DNA of 5,388 bases from Deltaproteobacteria bacterium (GTDB taxonomy: Bacteria > Desulfobacterota > Desulfobacteria > Desulfobacterales > ETH-SRB1). Where the stretch lies: contig DAOURZ010000118.1 of the NCBI GenBank assembly GCA_030627475.1, forward strand, positions 1 through 5,388, read 5' to 3'. Positions 1 through 5,388 of the stretch are shown one piece after another. The notes under the pieces were generated by a model. That model saw only the letters and a list, made by a program, of their open reading frames with translations, was not told where the DNA came from and did not search any database. How positions within the stretch are numbered: position 1 is the first letter of the stretch; the number at the start of each line of letters is the position of its first letter. The position numbers and the translations under genes were made by a program.

Positions 1-113
1 CCCTTCTCTTTCTGTAATTTCCGATATTCTTCCCAAAGTCGCAAATATAAGAATCTGCCTGAAAAATCAAATTAAAAAACTCATGCGTCAGGGCTGTTTC
101 ATGCTATTCGGGC

Positions 114-141
114 TTGACTTTCTTATGTGAAAGCCTATAAA
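114..141 (+). promoter_or_regulatory. Candidate sigma70-type promoter for the patatin-like gene
   Basis: The hexamer TTGACT (114-119) matches the -35 consensus at five of six positions. It is followed after 16 nt by TATAAA (136-141), a five-of-six -10 match. Transcription would start near 148 and give a leader of roughly 110 nt before the ATG at 261. The spacer contains an inverted repeat, CTTTC (118-122) and GAAAG (129-133), and a wider overlapping one, GGCTT (111-115) and AAGCC (131-135). A dimeric repressor could bind there. The hexamers are visible in the sequence; the promoter activity and the operator are inference. Confidence 0.45.
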
Positions 142-218
142 ATTTTTTGTTCCAGTTCAAGGAAAACAATCCGTCCTATGCAAAGGGAGCGAACAAACAA
201 AAATTTTCATTTTATACC

Positions 219-233
219 CGCACCAAAGGTGCG
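219..233 (+). other. Short perfect hairpin in the leader of the patatin-like gene
   Basis: CGCACC and GGTGCG form a perfect 6-bp stem closed by an AAA triloop. It ends 27 nt before the ATG at 261. No run of T follows on the plus strand, and on the minus strand only mixed A/T sequence follows, so it does not look like a rho-independent terminator in either direction. It could be a leader structure or a protein-binding dyad. The rest of 1-260, apart from this hairpin and the promoter candidate, shows no supportable gene, RNA or repeat. Confidence 0.4.
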
Positions 234-260
234 CTAATTTAAACAAAAAACATATCTGAC

Positions 261-1217
261 ATGCTGACAAAAAAGAAAAATAAAATTGGTCTGGCTCTTG
301 GAACCGGTTCAGCCAGAGGATGGGCTCATATAGGAGTAATTAATGCTTTGAATGAAGCAAATATCAAGGTGGATTATGTTGCAGGAGTGAGTATTGGCGC
401 AGTTGTAGGTGCTGTTTATGCTGCCGGCAATATCAAAGCTCTTCAAGATGTGGCTTTGCAGCTTAACTGGAAGCAAATTCTTTCTTTTGTTGATATTGTT
501 TTTCCAAAATCAGGTCTGATAGACGGCAACAAAATTGCCGATTTTATCCGCAAGTATATAAAAGCAAAAAACATTGAGGATCTTCCTTTGCCATTTTGCG
601 CTGTATCAACAGATCTTGCGACCGGCAAGGAAATAATAATAAAAAAGGGAGATATCGTCGAAGCAGTAAGGGCCAGCATATCTACTCCAGGCATCTTCAC
701 ACCTGTAATAAAAGACAATATGACACTTATTGACGGCGGTATTGTCAATTCTGTCCCTGTAAGCGTTGCAAGAAAAATGGGTGCCGATATAGTTATTGCT
801 GTTGATCTAACTCACGATATTATCAGCAATAGAGGTATCGGAAAGATACAAACTGTTTCTCCGGAAAGCATGCAGATGGACAAGGCATCAGACATACGGC
901 CGGTTAAAAAACAAAAATTTCTTGCCAGTTTGAATACAAAAATCCGTTCTATAGATATGTCGGCGCTAACCCATATCAAGCAATGGACGAAGATAAACAC
1001 CCTACCGAACATCTTTGAAGTATTGCTTGGTTCACTTTATATCATGGAAGCACAAATTACCTCAATTCAGTTGAAATCCGATCCCCCGGATCTGCTGATA
1101 CAACCAAAACTGGGGCATCTCAGATATCTTGAATTTCACAGAGCACAAGAGGCTATTCTTGAAGGATATAAAGCAACTAAATTTTCTTTGAAAAATTTGT
1201 ATGGAAAAAGTCAATAG
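261..1217 (+). CDS. Patatin-like phospholipase / serine hydrolase, RssA type
   Basis: This encodes a 318-residue patatin-fold acyl hydrolase, expected to be cytoplasmic or loosely membrane-associated and to act on lipid esters. No signal peptide or membrane segment is seen. The glycine-rich oxyanion loop GTGSARG is at residues 14-20, the nucleophile motif GVSIG at 42-46 (Ser44), and the second catalytic motif DGG at 158-160 (Asp158), so the Ser-Asp dyad is intact. The stretch ASISTPGIFTPV (138-149) and the C-terminal PDLLIQPKL region (276-284) fit the RssA/YchK branch, whose members are about 300 residues. Residues 188-240 are lysine-rich and poorly recognisable, probably a variable linker. 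The start at 261 is secure: an in-frame stop lies at 240-242, no other start codon lies between it and 261, and the glycine loop begins soon after. There is no clear Shine-Dalgarno sequence. Family function is established; the natural substrate is unknown, and despite the RssA name a link to RssB or sigma-S is not implied. Confidence 0.93.
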   Translation: MLTKKKNKIGLALGTGSARGWAHIGVINALNEANIKVDYVAGVSIGAVVGAVYAAGNIKALQDVALQLNWKQILSFVDIVFPKSGLIDGNKIADFIRKYIKAKNIEDLPLPFCAVSTDLATGKEIIIKKGDIVEAVRASISTPGIFTPVIKDNMTLIDGGIVNSVPVSVARKMGADIVIAVDLTHDIISNRGIGKIQTVSPESMQMDKASDIRPVKKQKFLASLNTKIRSIDMSALTHIKQWTKINTLPNIFEVLLGSLYIMEAQITSIQLKSDPPDLLIQPKLGHLRYLEFHRAQEAILEGYKATKFSLKNLYGKSQ

Positions 1218-1263
1218 GGTGACACCCATGTAAATGAACGAAAATTTAAATTACTTGTAATTA

Positions 1264-1292
1264 TAGTCAGTTGGATGATATCCTCATATAAT
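1264..1292 (+). promoter_or_regulatory. Possible promoter ahead of the binding protein gene
   Basis: A perfect TATAAT lies at 1287-1292, preceded at 17 nt by TAGTCA (1264-1269), a four-of-six -35 match. Transcription would start near 1299, leaving a leader of only about 14 nt and cutting into the AAGGA at 1297-1301. If used, the messenger would be nearly leaderless for the ATG at 1313. The -10 match is good and the fit to the ribosome binding site is awkward, so confidence is low. Confidence 0.3.
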
Positions 1293-1296
1293 TGCC

Positions 1297-1301
1297 AAGG
1301 A
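1297..1301 (+). promoter_or_regulatory. Ribosome binding site that decides the binding protein start
   Basis: AAGGA lies 11 nt before ATG 1313 and 5 nt before an in-frame GTG at 1307. It lies downstream of the longest-frame TTG at 1292, so it cannot serve that codon. It therefore supports a start at 1313 or 1307 over 1292. A further in-frame ATG at 1331 has no purine-rich site in front of it. Confidence 0.5.
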
Positions 1302-1312
1302 TATTCGTGAAT

Positions 1313-2473
1313 ATGAAAACAAAATGTTTGATGAACAGACAATGTTTAAAGATTACAATTTTATTTATAGCGTTATTATGTATCAGCGGAACATTTTTAA
1401 ATATAGCCAAAGCGTCCGAGCCTGTTAAAATTGCGCTTATTCTTGGTTGTACCGGTATTGCAGCCAAAGACAATGCTCCTGCAATCAAGGGAGCTGAGCT
1501 TGCTGTTGAAGAAATCAACAGTAACGGTGGATTGCTGGGACATTACCTGCAAATGGTCATAATAGATAACAAAAGCACCCAGTTAGGATCGAAATTTGCT
1601 GCAGAAGAAGCCGTAAAACTCAATGTTGCCGCTGCTATCGGCGCTATGTGGAGTTCGCACTCCATGCCTATGATCAACATCCTGCAAAAGGCCGGGATAC
1701 CTATGATATCACCTACTTCTACTAAACGGGAAGTCACTCTTGCCCATGATTACATCTTTCGTGCCTGTATTACTGATGAGACACAGGGACGTATTCTGGC
1801 AATGTTTGCCTATATGGATCTCAAAGCGCGAACAGTTGTTATTTTAAAAAATATTAATGAGGAATATTCTTTGGGTCTTGCGGAGAGCTTTGCGAGATTT
1901 TTTATCCAAAAAGGTGGAAAAATACTGTATTCGGGTAATTACCAAGGCAATGCTGTTGATTTTGCAGATATTTTGACAGAAACAAAAAATAAGCATCCTG
2001 ATGTGATTTTTATACCGGGCTATGCAAGGGATAGTGGATTTATAGTAAAACAGGCCGTTAAAACAGGTATAAAAAGCAAATTTTTGGGCGGCGATGGTTG
2101 GGACGATCAGATGAATACTTATGGAGGCAATGCTGTCGAGGGAGCTTATTACGTAGCACATTGGCATTCGGATGTGCTGTTTGCCCAAACTGAGCATTTT
2201 CTGAAGTTGTATCGGAAAAAATACGGAAAAAAGGACAACAATGTAATTCCACCCTTAACCTATGATTCAATAATGCTTTTTGCTAATGCGGTGCGCTGCG
2301 CCGGTTCTTTGGATCGGGTAAAAATCCGTAATGCCCTGGCTGAAACAAAAGACTTTCAAGGCGCGGCAGGAACTATTACATTTAATGATAATGGCGATCC
2401 ATTGAATAAAAAAACAATTATTCTAAGACTTGAAAACAGGTCATCCGTGCCTGTTAAATGCATTATGCCCTAA
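1313..2473 (+). CDS. Periplasmic substrate-binding protein, branched-chain amino acid ABC transporter (LivK) type
   Basis: This encodes a 386-residue type I periplasmic binding protein (Peripla_BP_6 family). Residues 1-34 form a Sec signal peptide: a Lys/Arg-bearing head, a hydrophobic core around ITILFIALLC, and an AKA cleavage site before Ser35. The Cys in the core lacks a lipobox small residue at -1, so a soluble rather than lipid-anchored protein is expected. Family landmarks are INSNGGLLG (68-76), WSSHS (113-117) in the region that contacts the ligand carboxylate in LivJ/LivK proteins, FRACITDETQG (149-159), and the late TYDSIMLF (316-323) and GTITFNDNG (353-361) segments. The length is normal for the family. 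The in-frame alternatives TTG 1292 and GTG 1307 would add 7 or 2 residues. No permease or ATPase gene accompanies it; it is coupled to a sensor kinase gene instead. The ligand could be an amino acid, amide, aromatic acid or another small solute, and the sequence alone does not decide. Confidence 0.9.
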   Translation: MKTKCLMNRQCLKITILFIALLCISGTFLNIAKASEPVKIALILGCTGIAAKDNAPAIKGAELAVEEINSNGGLLGHYLQMVIIDNKSTQLGSKFAAEEAVKLNVAAAIGAMWSSHSMPMINILQKAGIPMISPTSTKREVTLAHDYIFRACITDETQGRILAMFAYMDLKARTVVILKNINEEYSLGLAESFARFFIQKGGKILYSGNYQGNAVDFADILTETKNKHPDVIFIPGYARDSGFIVKQAVKTGIKSKFLGGDGWDDQMNTYGGNAVEGAYYVAHWHSDVLFAQTEHFLKLYRKKYGKKDNNVIPPLTYDSIMLFANAVRCAGSLDRVKIRNALAETKDFQGAAGTITFNDNGDPLNKKTIILRLENRSSVPVKCIMP

Positions 2474-2477
2474 GGAG
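2472..2477 (+). promoter_or_regulatory. Ribosome binding site overlapping the upstream stop codon
   Basis: AAGGAG begins inside the TAA stop (2471-2473) of the binding protein gene. It lies 5 nt before TTG 2483 and only 2 nt before GTG 2480. The overlap implies translational coupling between the binding protein and the kinase, and the spacing favours the TTG start. Confidence 0.65.
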
Positions 2478-2482
2478 TTGTG

Positions 2483-4576
2483 TTGAAATTCAAAAGTCTT
2501 AAAGCAAAAATCAATTTTGCGATATTGATTGCATGTGCCATTATAACCGTGATTTTCGGCACTGTTTTATATCAGTATGAAGTTTATAGCAAGCAGCTCC
2601 ACTTTGAACGGATTGAGATTCTGCTGAATGCTGTTTTTCAACAAAAAAAAGAAGAACTTGCCAATGAAATTTTTGCCGAGCAAAAACCGGCGCTGGCCAA
2701 TTCCCTTAATGAGATTCAAAAAGTAAGGGGCATTGCCGGTCTGATTGCCTACGATCTTAATGGGAATGTGTTGGCGTCTACGGATAAAAAATTTATAGCC
2801 ATCCTTTCCGATTTAGAACGCAAACACCTTGATATATCAGCACATTCCATCAAGGAGATCAAATATGACGGACATGCTTTTGTAAACTATTCGTCAATAA
2901 TTGAAGTCATTGGAGAGAAGATCGGATATCTGAAAATATATTTTGATCTGTCCAAAATTGAAAAAGAATCATTTCTGACCAGAGTTTTTTTCGCTGTGCT
3001 GCTTCTTTCAATCCTTATCTCTGTATCTGTTTCTATCACAATTTTGATTTCACGTTCAGTTATCGGGCCGACATTAATTTTGCGAAAGGCATTTGAAAAG
3101 GTGCAGAAGGGTCAGCTTGGAGAACAGGTATATATCAATACCGACGACGAGATAGGCGAAATGGCAACAGCTTTTAATGATATGTCCGAAAAACTTCACG
3201 AACAAAGTCTTTCACTAATAAATGCAATCAACGATAAAGAGTCTTATGCGCTCAAACTTGAGGAAACCAACAACAAGCTTGAAAAGCTGAATATTTCTCT
3301 GGAGGATAGCGTTAATAAACGAACCTCCGAACTGACAAAAAGCAATAAGTGGCTCCAGCAGGAAATTAATGAACGTAAACACGCCGAAAAGGAAAAAAAA
3401 GGGTTGGAAGAAAAGCTTGTACGTTCACAAAAAATGGAGGCATTGGGCCTTCTTGCCGGAGGTGTTGCTCATGATCTGAATAATGTGTTGACAGGCCTTG
3501 TAAGTTATCCTGATTTCTTATTGATGAATCTTGCCGAGAACGATCCTATTAGAAAACCTATACTGACTATACGAAATTCGGGTCAAAAAGCAGCCGACAT
3601 TGTACAGGATTTACTGACACTGGCAAGAAGAGGTGTGGTTAATACAAAAGTTTTGAATTTAAATATCATTATTTCCAACCATCTGAAATCTCCTGAGTGC
3701 AAAGAACTTCAACATCACTTTCCCGGCATTCATATAGAAACCAATCTTGACGCAAACTTGCTGAATATCAAGGGTTCTTCGATTCATCTCGAAAAAACTG
3801 TTATGAACCTTATTTCCAATGCAGCGGAAGCTCAGTCGGATGGAGGAAAGATCATAATCATTACTGAAAATCAATATGTAGATAAACCAATAAAAGGTTA
3901 TGATAATATAATGGCAGGCGAATTTGTTGTTTTAAAAGTATCAGATGAAGGCTCCGGAATTGCTCACGATGATTTGGAAAGAATATTCGAGCCTTTTTAT
4001 ACAAAAAAGGTAATGGGCAGAAGCGGAACAGGTCTGGGTATGGCTGTTGTATGGGGAACAATGCAAGATCATTACGGTTATATTAATATAGATACCGTCG
4101 AAGGAAAGGGAACAACTTTTAAACTCTATTTTCCTGCAACAAGAAAAAAGGCTATCAAAGAAAAAAGTTCGATACCCATTGAGAATTACATGGGAAATGG
4201 GGAATCAATCCTGATAGTTGATGATATCAAACAACAGAGGGAAATTGCGTCTGACTTATTGAAAGAACTTGGTTACTCAGTCACGACAGTTCCGTGCGGC
4301 GAAAAAGCAATTGAATATATGCAAAACAACATAGCTGATATCCTGTTGCTGGATATGATAATGGAACCTGGAATTGACGGTCTTGATACATACAAGCAAA
4401 TTATAAAGCTGAATCCGGAGCAAAAGGCGATTATTGCAAGTGGATTTGCTGAAAATGACCGCGTGAAAGAAGCTCAGGCATTAGGAGTAGGAGAGTATGT
4501 CAAAAAACCATATACATTAGAAAAAATTGGTATGGCCATAAAAGTTGAGCTTAGCGCACGTTCTGTGCGAACATAA
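2483..4576 (+). CDS. Membrane-bound hybrid sensor histidine kinase (Cache-like sensor, HAMP, HisKA, HATPase, receiver)
   Basis: This encodes a 697-residue inner-membrane kinase (698 if GTG 2480 is used). From the N-terminus it has TM1 (about 10-29), a periplasmic region of about 135 residues (30-165), TM2 (about 168-190), HAMP (191-240), a charged coiled coil (about 245-317), and HisKA with the H-box VAHDLNN, phospho-acceptor His330 (codon 3470-3472). The HATPase follows with N-box NLISNAAE (442-449), G1 box DEGSG (488-492), F-box FEPFYTKK (502-509) and G2 box GTGLG (515-519). A C-terminal receiver carries the acid pair Asp580/Asp581, phospho-acceptor Asp624, Ser653 and Lys675. All key residues are present, so it should autophosphorylate and pass phosphate to its own receiver. 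The H-box is of the NtrB-like class. The sensor segment GLIAYDLNGNVLAS (86-99) resembles single-Cache/PAS-like folds; that assignment is by eye. Coupling to the binding protein gene suggests that protein as an input partner. No Hpt protein or DNA-binding regulator is encoded in the window. Confidence 0.94.
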   Translation: MKFKSLKAKINFAILIACAIITVIFGTVLYQYEVYSKQLHFERIEILLNAVFQQKKEELANEIFAEQKPALANSLNEIQKVRGIAGLIAYDLNGNVLASTDKKFIAILSDLERKHLDISAHSIKEIKYDGHAFVNYSSIIEVIGEKIGYLKIYFDLSKIEKESFLTRVFFAVLLLSILISVSVSITILISRSVIGPTLILRKAFEKVQKGQLGEQVYINTDDEIGEMATAFNDMSEKLHEQSLSLINAINDKESYALKLEETNNKLEKLNISLEDSVNKRTSELTKSNKWLQQEINERKHAEKEKKGLEEKLVRSQKMEALGLLAGGVAHDLNNVLTGLVSYPDFLLMNLAENDPIRKPILTIRNSGQKAADIVQDLLTLARRGVVNTKVLNLNIIISNHLKSPECKELQHHFPGIHIETNLDANLLNIKGSSIHLEKTVMNLISNAAEAQSDGGKIIIITENQYVDKPIKGYDNIMAGEFVVLKVSDEGSGIAHDDLERIFEPFYTKKVMGRSGTGLGMAVVWGTMQDHYGYINIDTVEGKGTTFKLYFPATRKKAIKEKSSIPIENYMGNGESILIVDDIKQQREIASDLLKELGYSVTTVPCGEKAIEYMQNNIADILLLDMIMEPGIDGLDTYKQIIKLNPEQKAIIASGFAENDRVKEAQALGVGEYVKKPYTLEKIGMAIKVELSARSVRT

Positions 4577-4593
4577 GTGCCTTCTGATCAACC

Positions 4594-4599
4594 AGGGGG
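4594..4599 (+). promoter_or_regulatory. Ribosome binding site of the iron-sulfur protein gene
   Basis: AGGGGG lies 8 nt before ATG 4608, in the 31-nt gap after the kinase stop. It supports 4608 as the start. The gap holds no terminator-like hairpin with a T-run, so read-through from the kinase gene is possible, though a promoter inside the kinase coding region cannot be excluded. Confidence 0.55.
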
Positions 4600-4607
4600 T
4601 TTCCACC

Positions 4608-5388
4608 ATGCTTTTTAAAACAATTACCAAACAAAATTTTAAAAAAATGATTGAATCCCTCATGGAGGAAAATGAGGTCATCGGCCCGAAATCCAGGAAT
4701 CATGACGTAGGGGGAAATAAAATATACAGGTTTTTGAAGCTCAACTCCTTTGATGAGCTTGAGATGGACTATACCCGCTCATATTTGTCGCCCAAAAATT
4801 ATTTTCTGCCTTTTAAAGAAGACCTGGTCACCTATTCTCTGCAAGACAAAGGCTGGGAACAGGAAATCCATTATACGATTCATCCGCGTGTCATCATCGG
4901 AATGCGGGCATGCGATATTAATGCCCTGCTGAAACTTGATCAGGTAATGTTAAAAAGCGTCTACCCGAACCCGTATTATTTTGCCCGCAGGAAAAACACC
5001 TTGATCATCGGACTTGATCACGAGCCTCTTGAAGACTGTTTTTGCAGGTCAATGAATGCCGACACGGCCTTTCACGGCTTTGATCTGTTTTTAACCGATA
5101 TCGGGGATAAATATTTTGCGGCAATTAATTCCGATACAGCCTTCATAATATTGAACCGGTTTGATGCAGGGGAAATAACGGAAGAAGACCAGGTACTTTT
5201 CAAGGCGGAAAAAAAGAAGATTGAATTAAAATTCAAAACTCAGGTTAACATAACTATCCTTCCTGAATTAATGGACCTGGAATTTGACTCGGAAATCTGG
5301 AAAAAGTGGGGAGATAAATGCCTTAGCTGCGGCAGTTGCGCAATGGTATGCCCCACCTGCTATTGCTACGGCATGGAAGAGGATATCA
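4608..5388 (+). CDS. 4Fe-4S dicluster protein, sulfhydrogenase beta / anaerobic sulfite reductase A (HydB/AsrA) type, partial
   Basis: The reading frame is open from ATG 4608 to the right edge (260 codons plus one base), so the C-terminus is missing. The protein has no signal peptide and should be cytoplasmic. Recognisable family marks are SPKNYFLPF (61-69), the GMRACDINAL segment (98-107; the usual form is G-R-CD--AL), a CFC pair (Cys144, Cys146), and a ferredoxin-like cluster with Cys238, Cys241, Cys244 and Cys248 followed by a PTCYC tail (Cys251, Cys253). A second cysteine set normally follows in this family and would lie beyond the window. Such subunits pass electrons between 4Fe-4S clusters and a partner flavoprotein (HydG/AsrB type) in sulfhydrogenases, anaerobic sulfite reductase and Hdr/Mvh-like complexes. 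Which complex this one serves cannot be told without the downstream genes. It is probably the first gene of a redox operon that is functionally unrelated to the sensor genes upstream. Confidence 0.88.
   Translation, partial: MLFKTITKQNFKKMIESLMEENEVIGPKSRNHDVGGNKIYRFLKLNSFDELEMDYTRSYLSPKNYFLPFKEDLVTYSLQDKGWEQEIHYTIHPRVIIGMRACDINALLKLDQVMLKSVYPNPYYFARRKNTLIIGLDHEPLEDCFCRSMNADTAFHGFDLFLTDIGDKYFAAINSDTAFIILNRFDAGEITEEDQVLFKAEKKKIELKFKTQVNITILPELMDLEFDSEIWKKWGDKCLSCGSCAMVCPTCYCYGMEEDI

Noticed and set aside
2..103. Minus-strand open frame of 34 codons reaching the left edge, possibly the 5' part of a divergent gene
   Set aside because: It has no ATG, no ribosome binding site ahead of its only TTG, and no motif I recognise. 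Other frames over the same bases are also open, so chance is the better explanation unless sequence to the left extends it.
2..130. Plus-strand open frame of 42 codons ending at TGA 128-130, possibly the tail of an upstream gene
   Set aside because: The residues match no family I know, and the frame overlaps the promoter candidate. Sequence left of the window would be needed to support it.
111..148. Hairpin followed by a T6 run as a terminator of an upstream gene
   Set aside because: The stem is only five base pairs and the T-run starts about 9 nt after it. The same bases fit a promoter better.
443..748. Minus-strand 101-codon frame opposite the patatin gene
   Set aside because: It is antisense to the catalytic domain coding region, shows no family features, and is typical of a shadow frame.
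1337..1420. Lipoprotein signal at the Cys in the hydrophobic core of the binding protein
   Set aside because: The residue before the Cys is Leu, not Gly, Ala or Ser, and a good AKA signal peptidase I site follows, so a soluble periplasmic protein is more likely.
1844..2197. Minus-strand 117-codon frame opposite the binding protein gene
   Set aside because: Its composition is irregular, it has no recognisable domain, and it lies fully within a confident gene on the other strand.
4750..4932. Plus-strand 60-codon frame inside the iron-sulfur gene
   Set aside because: It lies in another frame wholly within the well-supported HydB/AsrA-type gene, with no motif and no ribosome binding site.

Overview
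The window reads as a stretch of a strictly anaerobic Desulfobacterota (deltaproteobacterial, Desulfobacterales-like) chromosome. This placement is inferred from gene content: a NtrB-type hybrid kinase with the 'HDLNN' H-box and a terminal receiver of the 'LDMIM-PG-DGLDTY' style, a LivK-like binding protein, and a beta-subunit-type iron-sulfur protein of the sulfhydrogenase / anaerobic sulfite reductase A family. The DNA is moderately AT-rich and all genes lie on the plus strand. No RNA gene, CRISPR array, transposase or integrase was recognised.

Layout. Bases 1-260 hold no supportable gene. They contain a good sigma70-like promoter (TTGACT, 16 nt, TATAAA) with an inverted repeat in its spacer, then a leader with a short perfect hairpin. 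Bases 261-1217 encode a cytoplasmic patatin-like (RssA-type) serine hydrolase with a complete Ser-Asp dyad. After a 95-nt gap with a possible second promoter, 1313-2473 encodes an exported type I periplasmic binding protein of the branched-chain amino acid (LivK) type. Its stop codon lies inside the ribosome binding site of the next gene, a membrane hybrid sensor kinase (2483-4576: periplasmic Cache-like domain, HAMP, HisKA, HATPase, receiver). After 31 nt, an electron-transfer protein gene starts at 4608 and runs off the right edge. Its first 4Fe-4S cysteine cluster is just complete when the window ends.

How the genes may work together. The binding protein and the kinase look like one translationally coupled unit, with no ABC permease or ATPase gene in the window. 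The simplest reading is a periplasmic-binding-protein-assisted sensor, in which the binding protein captures a small solute and reports it to the kinase, although it could instead feed a transporter encoded elsewhere. The kinase output is unknown: no DNA-binding regulator or Hpt protein is encoded here. The iron-sulfur gene at the right edge probably begins a separate redox operon. The patatin gene may be an independent upstream transcription unit.
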